Assembly (NCBI GenBank): GCA_900177435.1
Contig: FXAI01000005.1
Coordinates: 233,897-297,896 of the forward strand
Direction of reading: 5' to 3'
Source: Alteromonadaceae bacterium Bs31
GTDB lineage: Bacteria; Pseudomonadota; Gammaproteobacteria; Pseudomonadales; Cellvibrionaceae
Length of the DNA: 64,000 nucleotides
The notes beneath the pieces are model-generated. The model saw only the letters and a list, made by a program, of their open reading frames with translations. It ran no database searches and was not told the DNA's origin. The position numbers were made by a program, and so were the translations under genes. How positions within the stretch are numbered: the stretch's first letter is position 1; each line of letters starts with the position of its first letter. This document shows positions 54,167 through 62,885 of this stretch, one piece after another.

Positions 54167-56383
54167 ATGGCGTTTGGCGATGACGAAGACATCCTACAGG
54201 ACTTCCTTGTCGAAGCTGGAGAGATAATCGAGCAACTGTCAGAGCAGTTGGTTGATCTTGAACAGCGCCCAGATGATAAAGACCTCCTCAACGCTATCTT
54301 TCGTGGATTCCATACCGTTAAAGGCGGCGCCGGCTTCCTGCAATTAAATGCCATGGTGGACTGTTGCCATGTCACTGAAAATCTATTTGATATTCTGCGA
54401 AATGGCGCACGTGAAGTAACGCCAGAGCTCATGGACGTAGTGCTGCAGGCCCTGGATACCGTAAACAGCCAATTCGCGGAGGTTTCCGCACGCGAAGCCC
54501 CAAGCCCGGCAGACCCATCATTGATACAAGCGCTTGAGCGCATGGTTGCCGGTGAAGACAGTGCTGCATCGGAACCACAGGCAGCGGCTGACACCGCTGC
54601 AACTGCGCCAGGCGAAATTGATATCAGCGATGATGAATTCGAAGGCTTTCTCGATGCAATAAACGATGAACCCGCCGCGCCGGCCACTGCAGCTCCCGTG
54701 GCTAGTTCTGGCTCAGATGAAATCAGCGAAGATGAATTTGAAGCCCTGCTCGACCAGCTGCACGGAGCGGGTAAAGGGCCGAAGGCGGGCAGTTCAGCGC
54801 AGGTTCCACCGCCTGCAAAGCCTGTAGAAAAAAGTGCAACAACATCTGATGAAATTTCACCGGATGAGTTTGAATCCTTACTTGACCAATTACATGGTTC
54901 TGGAAAAGCGCCCGGCGCGGCTGAAAACCAAGTTAAGAATACGCCGGATTTAATTTCAGACGACGAATTTGAAGATCTTCTGGATCAGTTGCATGGCAAG
55001 GGCAAAGGCCCCACCATTGAGCCAAAAGCCCCAGCGGAAAACTCGCCCCCTGCAGCCGAAAAAACCGCTGCGAAAAAAGAAACCAGCACAGCGACAAAAG
55101 CAAGCCCGCCACCTGCAGTACAAAGTAGTGCAGACAAAGCGCCAGCTCGCGAAGCGGCGAAACCACCGGCACCGAAAACCCGAGAAGCAACAAACCAGGC
55201 AGCGGCGGCCAACGCCGAAACTACGGTTCGAGTAGATACCCAACGGCTGGATGACATCATGAATATGGTGGGCGAATTGGTGCTGGTGCGAAACCGGCTG
55301 GTTCGCTTGGGTTTGGAATCGGCCGATGAATCAATGCAAAAAGCGGTTGCTAACCTCGATGTGGTAACGGCAGATTTACAAACCTCTGTAATGAAAACCC
55401 GCATGCAGCCGATCAAAAAAGTGTTCGGTCGCTTTCCGCGAGTGGTGCGTGATCTGGCCCGTAACCTTAAGAAAGAAATTAACCTCGAATTACAGGGTGA
55501 AGAAACCGACCTTGATAAAAACCTGGTAGAGGCCTTAGCAGATCCACTGGTTCACTTGGTGCGTAATTCTGTAGATCATGGAATAGAGCTCCCAGGAGTG
55601 CGCGAAGGAAAAGGGAAATCGCGTGTCGGTAAGGTTATTTTAGCCGCCGAGCAGGAAGGAGATCACATCCTCTTATCCATCAGTGATGATGGCGCAGGTA
55701 TGGATGCCGATAAACTGCGGGAAAAAGCTGTCGAAAAAGGCTTGCTGGATACCGACGCAGCGGCACGCCTGACAGATACAGAAGCCTTTAATTTAATCTT
55801 CGCCCCCGGTTTCTCAATGAAGAAAGAAATCTCCGATGTATCAGGCCGGGGAGTGGGCATGGATGTGGTGAAAACAAAAATCACCCAGCTTAATGGTTCT
55901 ATCGAAATTGATTCGAAAGTAGGTGAAGGCACCTGCATGCGCATCAAAGTGCCACTCACTCTGGCAATTATGCCCACACTAATGGTCATGTTGGGACAGC
56001 AGACCTTTGCATTGCCTTTAGTGAGTGTGAATGAAATATTTCACATGGACCTCACCAAGAGCAATATTGTCGATGGTCAGGAATGTATTACTATCCGCGA
56101 GAAAGCAATACCTATTTTCCATTTAAAACGCTGGCTGGTTAAGAAAAACATTAGCTTCGATGTTCCAGAAGAGGGGCACGTGGTTATCGTCTCTGTTGGT
56201 ACGCAACGTGTTGGTTTTGTGGTCGACCAATTAATTGGGCAAGAGGAGGTGGTTATTAAACCTCTGGGTAAGATGTTGCACGGAACACCAGGCATGGCCG
56301 GAGCAACAATTACGGGTGATGGCACAATCGCGTTAATTTTAGATGTACCCAGTATGTTAAAGCGCTACGCAGGAAATGCCTAA
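54167..56383 (+). CDS. cheA: Chemotaxis histidine kinase CheA (system 1)
   Basis: 738 residues. HPt domain with His49 in 'RGFHTVKGGAGFLQL'. The linker has four copies of an acidic motif, D-[EI]-x-S-x-D-E-F-E-x-[LF]-L-D, at about 151-165, 184-200, 228-244 and 261-276, three of them followed by 'QLHG.GK'. A Pro/Ala/Lys-rich stretch leads to the dimerisation domain ('LDDIMNMVGELVLVRNRLV', split), ATPase ('HLVRNSVDHGIELP', 'ISDDGAGMD', 'SGRGVGMDVVK') and CheW-like domain. Start ATG has 'ctaggag' upstream. Central kinase for motor control with cheY, cheZ and cheB alongside. Confidence 0.96.
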   Translation: MAFGDDEDILQDFLVEAGEIIEQLSEQLVDLEQRPDDKDLLNAIFRGFHTVKGGAGFLQLNAMVDCCHVTENLFDILRNGAREVTPELMDVVLQALDTVNSQFAEVSAREAPSPADPSLIQALERMVAGEDSAASEPQAAADTAATAPGEIDISDDEFEGFLDAINDEPAAPATAAPVASSGSDEISEDEFEALLDQLHGAGKGPKAGSSAQVPPPAKPVEKSATTSDEISPDEFESLLDQLHGSGKAPGAAENQVKNTPDLISDDEFEDLLDQLHGKGKGPTIEPKAPAENSPPAAEKTAAKKETSTATKASPPPAVQSSADKAPAREAAKPPAPKTREATNQAAAANAETTVRVDTQRLDDIMNMVGELVLVRNRLVRLGLESADESMQKAVANLDVVTADLQTSVMKTRMQPIKKVFGRFPRVVRDLARNLKKEINLELQGEETDLDKNLVEALADPLVHLVRNSVDHGIELPGVREGKGKSRVGKVILAAEQEGDHILLSISDDGAGMDADKLREKAVEKGLLDTDAAARLTDTEAFNLIFAPGFSMKKEISDVSGRGVGMDVVKTKITQLNGSIEIDSKVGEGTCMRIKVPLTLAIMPTLMVMLGQQTFALPLVSVNEIFHMDLTKSNIVDGQECITIREKAIPIFHLKRWLVKKNISFDVPEEGHVVIVSVGTQRVGFVVDQLIGQEEVVIKPLGKMLHGTPGMAGATITGDGTIALILDVPSMLKRYAGNA

Positions 56384-56434
56384 GCTAGCTTAACTTGCAG
56401 GCATTTTTAAAAGCATTTTTTTCGAGGAGATAAT

Positions 56435-57571
56435 GTGCCCTATAAGGTACTGATAGTTGATGACTCGAGTTTTTTTCAACACCGATTGAAAGAGATAATA
56501 GGTGAAAATCCAGAGCTCGATGTTGTTGGCATTGCAGCGAACGGACAGGAAGCTATCGATATGGCTGCCCGCTTACAGCCCGATATTATATCGATGGATT
56601 ACGAAATGCCGCTCCTCAACGGTGTGTCGGCGGTACGAGCCATTATGGCTGAACGCCCGGTGCCGATCGTGATGTTCTCATCAATGACCTATGAAGGCGC
56701 AGCGATTACCTTAGAAGCATTGGACGCCGGAGCGGTAGATTTTATTCCAAAGAATTTTGCTGAAGTATCCAATAATTCAGCCCAGCTAAGAAAACGCCTG
56801 CAAGAAAAATTAATTGAGTTCGCTTCAAAAGCTAAGCCTGTTCCCAGCCGATCCACAGAAGAACTGGCTGCAGAGGCGAGTATTCGCTCGCAGCGAGCAA
56901 AGGAAAAAACCGCTGCACTCAGGGAGCGTTTAGCGCGAAGACCAGAGGCACAGTCGCCCACAAGTACAAATTCTTCCCCTAATACTGCAGCACACACCAG
57001 CCTTAAAGGAAAGGTGCGCCTTGTTGTTATAGGAGCCTCTACGGGGGGGCCGGTTGCCTTATCCGACATTATTATTAACCTGCCTGCTAACTTTCCTCTA
57101 CCGGTACTGGTAGTGCAGCATATGCCAGAAAACTTTACCAAAGCATTTGCAGAAAGGTTGAATCGTCAGTCTGCTCTCTCAGTTAAAGAGGCAGAAACCG
57201 GAGATGCGATAGTTCGCGGCACAGTACTAATAGCACCCGGTGGCAAACAAATGATGCTTGATCGAACAGGTAAAACCGTCAAAGTTATCGCCGGTGATGA
57301 TCGTGTTAACTATAAACCCTGTGTCGATATTACCTTTGCGTCAGTAGCTAATTTTCTGGGTGACAAGGCCTTGGGCATAGTCCTAACTGGTATGGGTGCC
57401 GATGGTTGTGAGGGCGCAAGGCTTTTAAAAAGTAAAGGTGCTTATATCTGGAGCCAGGATGAAGCCTCCTCAGTGGTGTATGGTATGCCCGCTGCAGTTG
57501 CCAGAGCCGGCTTGAGTGACGCGGTATTACCCTTGGCAGATATTTGTCCGCGCTTGACCAGTGATCTATAG
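56435..57571 (+). CDS. cheB: Chemotaxis methylesterase CheB (system 1)
   Basis: 378 residues, GTG start with 'gaggag' upstream. Receiver with 'LIVDDSS' and phospho-site Asp55 ('IISMDYEMPLLNG'). The linker (about 130-190) is long and basic/Ser-rich. The methylesterase domain has 'VVIGASTGGPVAL' (Ser), 'VVQHMPENF' (His) and 'LTGMGADGCEGARLL' (Asp). Second CheB of the window; no cheR is beside it. Confidence 0.94.
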   Translation: MPYKVLIVDDSSFFQHRLKEIIGENPELDVVGIAANGQEAIDMAARLQPDIISMDYEMPLLNGVSAVRAIMAERPVPIVMFSSMTYEGAAITLEALDAGAVDFIPKNFAEVSNNSAQLRKRLQEKLIEFASKAKPVPSRSTEELAAEASIRSQRAKEKTAALRERLARRPEAQSPTSTNSSPNTAAHTSLKGKVRLVVIGASTGGPVALSDIIINLPANFPLPVLVVQHMPENFTKAFAERLNRQSALSVKEAETGDAIVRGTVLIAPGGKQMMLDRTGKTVKVIAGDDRVNYKPCVDITFASVANFLGDKALGIVLTGMGADGCEGARLLKSKGAYIWSQDEASSVVYGMPAAVARAGLSDAVLPLADICPRLTSDL

Positions 57572-57573
57572 CG

Positions 57574-58314
57574 ATGGATTTCCTCAGTATACTCGGCGTT
57601 ATTATCGGTTTTGCCGCCTTGCTCGGCGGAAATTATATTGAGGGTGGTAGCTGGGCATCACTGGCTAATGGTCCTGCAGCTTTAATTGTGCTGGGAGGAA
57701 CATTTGGCGCTGCTATTCTACAAACGCCCATGGCGGGGCTAAGAAGGGCGATGTCGCTTTTTAGTTGGATATTCAAGCCCCCAAGGCAACAGTTTAAGCA
57801 GGGTATTGGAAGAGTGGTAGGCTGGGCGAAATCTGCCAGGAAGGAAGGCCTGCTTGGCCTGGAAAATATTGCCGAGCGTGAAAAGGACGCTTTTTCGAAA
57901 AAGGGCCTACAGCTTTTGGTCGATGGCAGTGAGCCTGATGTTATTCGCCATGTACTGGAAACCGATTTAATTGTTGCCGAGCAACGGGATCACGACGCTG
58001 TACAGTTTTACGAAAGCATGGGCGGTTACGCACCAACTATCGGCATTATTGGCGCGGTAATGGGCCTTATTCACGTCATGCAACATTTGGCCGATCCCTC
58101 AGAACTGGGCCCCGGTATAGCGGTTGCTTTCGTCGCCACTATTTACGGTGTGGCCTTTGCCAATTTGTTTTTATTGCCCATTGCCAATAAATTAAAAGCG
58201 TGCATTAAAGAGCAGTCTCAATTCAGGGAGTTGCTCATCGAAGGCATTATCGCCATTGCGGATGGCGAAAACCCAAGGGCCATTGAAATGAAACTCAGCG
58301 GATATTTACACTGA
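57574..58314 (+). CDS. motC: Stator protein MotC (MotA/PomA family)
   Basis: 246 residues, two bases after cheB. Four membrane segments ('ILGVIIGFAALLGGNYIEGG' near 5-24, 'GPAALIVLGGTFGAAILQTP', 'YAPTIGIIGAVMGLIHVMQHL', 'IAVAFVATIYGVAFANLFLLP', split). 'GGYAPTIGIIGAVMGL' and the charged cytoplasmic loop between segments 2 and 3 match MotA/PomA; this is the MotC type of Pseudomonas. It forms the ion channel of the stator with MotD. Confidence 0.95.
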   Translation: MDFLSILGVIIGFAALLGGNYIEGGSWASLANGPAALIVLGGTFGAAILQTPMAGLRRAMSLFSWIFKPPRQQFKQGIGRVVGWAKSARKEGLLGLENIAEREKDAFSKKGLQLLVDGSEPDVIRHVLETDLIVAEQRDHDAVQFYESMGGYAPTIGIIGAVMGLIHVMQHLADPSELGPGIAVAFVATIYGVAFANLFLLPIANKLKACIKEQSQFRELLIEGIIAIADGENPRAIEMKLSGYLH

Positions 58315-58336
58315 TTGCAGCCTGAGGTTCCCCATA

Positions 58337-59227
58337 ATGGTATTACGTCGCCGCGTCAGCATCGAAACCAAAACTAACCACGAGCGCTGGCTGGTTTCCT
58401 ATTCTGATTTTATTACCCTTTTATTCGCTTTTTTTGTAGTGATGTATTCTGTTTCTCAGGTGAACGAGGAAAAATACCGCGTTTTGTCCGAGACATTTCA
58501 GTCCGCTTTCTCCCAGCAAGCAAACCAGGCAGAGCCTGCCAAAGAGGCTGGTGAAATTGCCTCTCTGCAACAGTTAGAAACTGAGCTTACAGCTGTTTTG
58601 CAAGGCTTGATTGAGCAAGGCTCTATTTCAGTTTGGGGTAACGAAGATTGGGTGGAAATCGAAATTAATTCCAATGTTTTATTTGATAGCGCCAGCGCCG
58701 ACCCAAGCTCACAGGCGCAACAAGTATTTTCAGAAGTAGCCGATGTGCTTGCACCGTTTGAAAATGCGGTAGCAGTAAGTGGCCATACCGATAATATCCC
58801 CATACGTAATTCTCGCTTCGCAAGTAATTGGGAGTTGTCCTCTGCCAGGGCGGTGGCAGTCGTAAAATTGTTGGCCTACGGCGGGGTTGGCCCTGCGCGT
58901 CTTTCGGCAATTGGCTATGGAGAATATCAAGCGCTTGCCGATAACTCTACTGAACAGGGTAGAGCTGAAAACCGACGTGTTGTACTCAGGGTAGCGAAAG
59001 ATAAGGCGGCAGTACCTCGAGAAGGCGCAGTGGAGTTAATGGCTCAGGCAGGTCAACAAGCGCTTGAAGAGCCTGTGCCAGGCGAACAAGGCTCACCCGC
59101 TATTCAGCCCTCAGTGCCTCAGCAGGACGACATTCAGGAGAACGTGGTTCCGGAGGAGGCAATCGAGCCCATTAAACTGCCTAACGGTGGCTTATTATTT
59201 ACCAGTGATGCAAAAGGACGAGGCTGA
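58337..59227 (+). CDS. motD: Stator protein MotD (MotB/PomB family)
   Basis: 296 residues. One membrane segment at about residues 22-42, with the ion-binding Asp in 'SYSDFITLLFAFFVVMYS'. A periplasmic OmpA-like peptidoglycan-binding domain (about 125-225) has 'FDSASADPSSQAQQVF', 'VSGHTDNIPI' and 'NRRVVLRV'. The C-terminal ~70 residues are Glu/Gln/Pro-rich. As Asp is surrounded by proton-type residues, H+ use is likely, but that cannot be settled by eye. Confidence 0.94.
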   Translation: MVLRRRVSIETKTNHERWLVSYSDFITLLFAFFVVMYSVSQVNEEKYRVLSETFQSAFSQQANQAEPAKEAGEIASLQQLETELTAVLQGLIEQGSISVWGNEDWVEIEINSNVLFDSASADPSSQAQQVFSEVADVLAPFENAVAVSGHTDNIPIRNSRFASNWELSSARAVAVVKLLAYGGVGPARLSAIGYGEYQALADNSTEQGRAENRRVVLRVAKDKAAVPREGAVELMAQAGQQALEEPVPGEQGSPAIQPSVPQQDDIQENVVPEEAIEPIKLPNGGLLFTSDAKGRG

Positions 59228-59382
59228 GGCACGTTAATTGCGTAATACTATTAACAGCTATTAGGCCGCTACTAAGCCGAAAATCAAATTGTGTAGTTGG
59301 CTTAATAAATACGGAGAAATAAGAGCTTTAGGAATAGAAAACTCTTAGAAAACAGGTGTTGGATAGATTGTTTAATAAAAGG

Positions 59383-59409
59383 AATTGCCGCATAAGCGGC
59401 AATTTTTTT
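59383..59409 (+). terminator. Rho-independent terminator between motD and parC
   Basis: AATTGCCGC-ATAA-GCGGCAATT (59383-59404), a 9-bp perfect stem that runs into a T-run ending at 59409. It lies 26 bases before the chosen parC start. The earlier in-frame codon at 59385 lies inside this hairpin, which argues against it. Confidence 0.88.
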
Positions 59410-59435
59410 CCAAAAGGTTTTATAACGGTAAATTT

Positions 59436-60239
59436 GTGCAGGTTTGGACAGTAGCGAATCAAAAGGGTGGGGTTGGTAAAACCACCACCAGCGTTGCCCT
59501 CGGCGGCTTGGCCGCAGAGGCGGGCAAGCGTGTCTTACTGGTGGATTTTGATCCGCATGGCTCGTTAAGTTGCTACTTTCGACAAAATCCGGATTTACTA
59601 ACTGAATCTGCATTTACCTTGTTCGATCAATCTCAAACGCTCAATCACAATGTTATTGAAAAGCTGATAATCGCAACGCCATTTTCTGGAATAAGCCTGC
59701 TGCCGGCCTCTACAGCCCTGGCAACCCTTGAGAGAAAAGCGATTGGTGGAGGTATGGGCCTGGTCTTGTCGAAAACCTTGTCCATGGTTTTTGATGATTT
59801 TGACTTGTGCATTATTGATTGCCCGCCACAACTCGGCGTATTAATGGTAAATGCAATCGCCGCCTGTAATCAGTTGGTTATTCCGGTGCAAACAGAGTTT
59901 CTTGCCATAAAAGGTTTGGAAAGAATTCTCCACACTTTACAAATGATGGCGCGTTCCCGTAAGCAGGTGTTGACATACCATATTGTGCCCACAATGTTTG
60001 ACAGGCGTACGCAGGCATGTGTCAGCAGTTTGCGTGCAATTAGAAATAGTTTTGGTGAACAGGTGTGGGCTGGAAAAATACCCATCGATACGCGCTTTCG
60101 AGATGCAAGTAAAGCGGGTGTTCCTCCGCATTTATATGATGTGAATAGTCGGGGGTTGGCTGCCTATCGTTCCTTGTATCACTTTTTGCATGAGCATAAA
60201 CCTGGCATACCGGCGTCTGCCGCTGGAGGTGTCGGGTGA
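59436..60239 (+). CDS. ParA-like array-positioning ATPase ParC
   Basis: 267 residues from GTG 59436 ('VQVWTVANQKGGVGKTTTSV'). A ParA/Soj-type ATPase: deviant Walker A K-G-G-V-G-K-T-T near residues 9-16, 'RVLLVDFDPHGSLSCYF', 'DLCIIDCPPQLGVLMVNAI' and 'VIPVQTEFLAIKG'. In Vibrio and Pseudomonas the ParA-like gene between motD and cheW is ParC, which places chemotaxis arrays at the pole. Neighbour parP overlaps its stop by four bases, which fits. No ParB or parS is nearby. Confidence 0.88.
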   Translation: MQVWTVANQKGGVGKTTTSVALGGLAAEAGKRVLLVDFDPHGSLSCYFRQNPDLLTESAFTLFDQSQTLNHNVIEKLIIATPFSGISLLPASTALATLERKAIGGGMGLVLSKTLSMVFDDFDLCIIDCPPQLGVLMVNAIAACNQLVIPVQTEFLAIKGLERILHTLQMMARSRKQVLTYHIVPTMFDRRTQACVSSLRAIRNSFGEQVWAGKIPIDTRFRDASKAGVPPHLYDVNSRGLAAYRSLYHFLHEHKPGIPASAAGGVG

Positions 60240-61213
60240 GCGGTTCAGACCCTTTAATGGATTACTTTGAGGAGCTTTTATCTGAGCGTGTGCCGTTGGA
60301 TGATCCTGGGCAGCAGGAAGATATAAAGCAAGAACCAGAACCAGCTAGCGAGCCGACAAAGCCGCTGAATAAAAGCAGTTCAGGTCTGCTCAAAGAAAAT
60401 GTTCCGCATGTTGAAAGTGAGCCGCCGGCAGTACTTGTTGAACCCGAGCCCATGGCAAAAAAAGCCCCGGCTCCAGCCAAGCCCCCTAAGTTGGATCAGG
60501 AGAGAATTGCTCAGCTGGAAACGACCAAAAGAGCAGAGCTGCAGTTATTGCTGAATCGTCAGGTCTCCACCACGGTCACACCGGCGCAAGCACCAGAAGT
60601 GGCGGCCCCGGAAGCTGCAGCTCTGAGCGAACAGCAAGCCGTAGAAGCTGAGATGCGTGCGAAATTGGGTGCGCCAGAGCTGGAGGCCACTAGTGTACTT
60701 ACTCAGGAACAGGCCTTCGCGCACAGTATCAACTCTGTATTGGAGTGGGCAGAGAATGGCAGGCCTCAGTGGGCTCAGGAGCGCTTTGATGCGCTGCTTT
60801 TTGACGTTGGCGGTTTGACACTGGCCGTGCCATTGATTGCCCTTGGTCAAATTCAAAATATCGGCGAAGAATTGACGCCCATTTTCGGCCAGTCCGATTG
60901 GTTTATGGGTCTATTGAATACCCCCCAGGGCCAGGTTCGCACGGTAAACACGGCATTATTTGTTATGCCGGAAAAGTACTCAGACAAATTTGTAGAGACC
61001 GCCAAGTATGTGATCTCTATTGATGGCTTACCCTGGGGCCTCGCCGTGGACTCTGTTAACCAGCCCATCTCACTGGACCCTGCAGACGTAAAGTGGCGCA
61101 GTTCGCGCAGCTCTCGACCCTGGCTGGCGGGCACGGTTAAATCTGCCATGTGTGCCCTTATTGATATTCCGCAGATGGGGGCAATGCTGCGGGCGTCTGA
61201 ATCTTCCAAGTAA
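60236..61213 (+). CDS. ParP-like CheW-domain protein
   Basis: 325 residues, GTG start overlapping the parC stop. The first ~180 residues are Pro/Ala/Glu-rich with a short 'MDYFEELLSE' start. The C-terminal CheW-like (AIF-type) domain (about 190-320) has 'FDALLFDVGGLTLAVPLIAL', 'WFMGLLNTPQGQVRTVNTALFV' (split) and 'SIDGLPWGLAVDSVNQPI'. ParP links ParC to CheA and receptors in Vibrio. The layout, position and overlap all match; direct evidence of function is lacking. Confidence 0.87.
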   Translation: MSGSDPLMDYFEELLSERVPLDDPGQQEDIKQEPEPASEPTKPLNKSSSGLLKENVPHVESEPPAVLVEPEPMAKKAPAPAKPPKLDQERIAQLETTKRAELQLLLNRQVSTTVTPAQAPEVAAPEAAALSEQQAVEAEMRAKLGAPELEATSVLTQEQAFAHSINSVLEWAENGRPQWAQERFDALLFDVGGLTLAVPLIALGQIQNIGEELTPIFGQSDWFMGLLNTPQGQVRTVNTALFVMPEKYSDKFVETAKYVISIDGLPWGLAVDSVNQPISLDPADVKWRSSRSSRPWLAGTVKSAMCALIDIPQMGAMLRASESSK

Positions 61214-61333
61214 GCTATAAAAAATACCGCTGTTCACTGGCATAGAAGCTGCAATTAACTATATTAAAAGGTAAATGCGGCGTAGTGCGTCTAAAAATTG
61301 ACGTGTCAGCGTTAACCTAGAGGATGACGAAGA

Positions 61334-61819
61334 ATGGCAGCGAATTCCAATACCAAAAAATCCAGCGAAGATCCTGTATTGCAGTGGGTAACCTTCAAGC
61401 TCGCGGGCGAAACCTATGGTGTGAACGTAATGCAGGTGCAAGAAGTGCTGCGATACACCGAGATTGCTCCCGTGCCAGGTGCACCAAGCTATGTGATTGG
61501 GATCATCAACCTGCGTGGTAATGTTGTTACCGTCATCGACACTCGAGAGCGTTTTGCTTTGCCGCCGGGAGAGATCACGGATAACAGCCGTATCGTTATT
61601 ATCGAAGCTGATAGCCATGTGGTCGGCATCTTGGTGGATAGCGTTGCGGAGGTGGTCTATCTAAGGCAATCAGAAATAGAGACCGCGCCCAATGTAGGTA
61701 ACGATGAGAGTGCCAAGTTTATTCAGGGTGTCTGCCATAAAAATGATGAGTTGTTGATTTTGATTGAGCTGGACAAATTGCTCACTGATGATGAATGGGC
61801 TGAAATAGAAGCCGTATAA
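61334..61819 (+). CDS. cheW: CheW coupling protein (system 1)
   Basis: 161 residues. CheW domain with a short basic N-terminal tail: 'LQWVTFKLAGETYGVNVMQVQEVLRY' (split), 'VPGAPSYVIGIINLRGNVVTVIDTRERF' (split), 'VGILVDSVAEVVYL' and 'FIQGVCHKNDELLILIELDKLL' (split). Follows parP by 120 bases. Couples the main CheA (54167) to receptors. ATG 61334 is used; no strong RBS, 'agaggatg' upstream. Confidence 0.95.
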   Translation: MAANSNTKKSSEDPVLQWVTFKLAGETYGVNVMQVQEVLRYTEIAPVPGAPSYVIGIINLRGNVVTVIDTRERFALPPGEITDNSRIVIIEADSHVVGILVDSVAEVVYLRQSEIETAPNVGNDESAKFIQGVCHKNDELLILIELDKLLTDDEWAEIEAV

Positions 61820-61837
61820 TTTTTAACGAAGGTCGCA

Positions 61838-62254
61838 ATGATAGAACTTTTTTACAATGAGACTTTTCTTCCATGGATAGTGGTTGTGGGCTTCTGCGCA
61901 TTGAATTTTTTATTGTTGTTATTTGTTAACGGGAAAGCGAAAAACCAACAACGAGAATACAACAATCGCTTGAGGGAAATGGATAAAAAACTTCGTGTAG
62001 TTATATCGGGCTCCCTTGGTGTTGGTCAGCGTATAATCTCCCTGGAGAAAAAGCTGCATTCTTTGGAAAATAAGCAAGATAGCATGGAAAAAAATGATGT
62101 GGACTTTTCCTATGCGCGGGCGCAAATGCTTATTGAGCAAGGGGTAGATGTTAAAACCGTTGCCGCTAACAGTGGTTTGTCATCTTCTGAGGTGGATTTA
62201 ATGCGCATGCTGCACGAGCATAGCAGGCAGGGTCATGTTGCTGTTCACAGCTGA
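61838..62254 (+). CDS. DUF2802 membrane protein
   Basis: 138 residues. One N-terminal membrane segment at about residues 11-30 ('WIVVVGFCALNFLLLLFVNG'), a coiled-coil stretch ('RLREMDKKLRVVIS', 'LEKKLHSLENKQDSME') and a conserved C-terminal helix-turn-helix-like part ('ARAQMLIEQGVDVKTVAANSGLSSSEVDLMRML', split). This is the DUF2802 family, found next to cheW in Pseudomonas (PA1465 type). Function unknown; linkage suggests a role in motility or array placement. Confidence 0.85.
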   Translation: MIELFYNETFLPWIVVVGFCALNFLLLLFVNGKAKNQQREYNNRLREMDKKLRVVISGSLGVGQRIISLEKKLHSLENKQDSMEKNDVDFSYARAQMLIEQGVDVKTVAANSGLSSSEVDLMRMLHEHSRQGHVAVHS

Positions 62255-62873
62255 GCAAACGAATTACTCAAATACTCTTCGATCCAGTTGGCTGGCACTT
62301 TTAGGCAAGTCGCTTCTGGCTTTTCTCATTTTTATCGCTCTGGGATTTTTTAGCGGATGCTCCATTTCCGATCGAACCACCTATGAAGATGGAGAAGGGC
62401 GAATTCCAGAAAAAGTTTTCTCGGATATACGTAGGGGGAAAACTGAAAAAAGCTGGCTTGTTTCACAGCTGGGCGAGCCAGACATTTTGCAAAGTGGCCC
62501 AGACTCAAAAGAAATTTATACCTACCGTTTGATGCGAGCACAGGAAAAGCACGCAGATCTGTTAATTTTTTTACGCTACGACGGTGTTTCGCGTGATGTG
62601 GAATATTTCCATGTGTTTTTCGAAAATAACATTGTTCGCAGGCATTGGCGCGATAGTGTTTCTGAAGTGCAAACCCGTCGCTACTTCGGGAAAATAACTC
62701 CGGAACCTGTCGAAACGGTGGCGCAGGAACAAACTGCGTTCGATGTGGAACCGGAACATAAGTCAGAGCTCACACCACCTTCTTCCTCCTCCATGTTAGC
62801 CCCATCGCCATCCCAGCCTGAAGAAGTGCCAAATGGTTGGACCGCTGAAGCAAAGCGTGAGCTGGCCTTGTAG
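62235..62873 (+). CDS. Predicted lipoprotein
   Basis: 212 residues, start ATG overlapping the DUF2802 gene, with 'ggcaggg' upstream. A hydrophobic stretch ends in a lipobox ('ALGFFSGC', Cys near residue 43), so the signal segment is unusually long; a later start would shorten it. After the Cys comes a BamE/SmpA-like part ('SDIRRGKTEKSWLVSQLGEPD', split). The last ~55 residues are Pro/Ser/Glu-rich. Family not recognised with confidence. Probably anchored in the outer membrane facing the periplasm. Confidence 0.7.
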   Translation: MLLFTAEQTNYSNTLRSSWLALLGKSLLAFLIFIALGFFSGCSISDRTTYEDGEGRIPEKVFSDIRRGKTEKSWLVSQLGEPDILQSGPDSKEIYTYRLMRAQEKHADLLIFLRYDGVSRDVEYFHVFFENNIVRRHWRDSVSEVQTRRYFGKITPEPVETVAQEQTAFDVEPEHKSELTPPSSSSMLAPSPSQPEEVPNGWTAEAKRELAL

Positions 62874-62885
62874 GGCTTTTTCTTG

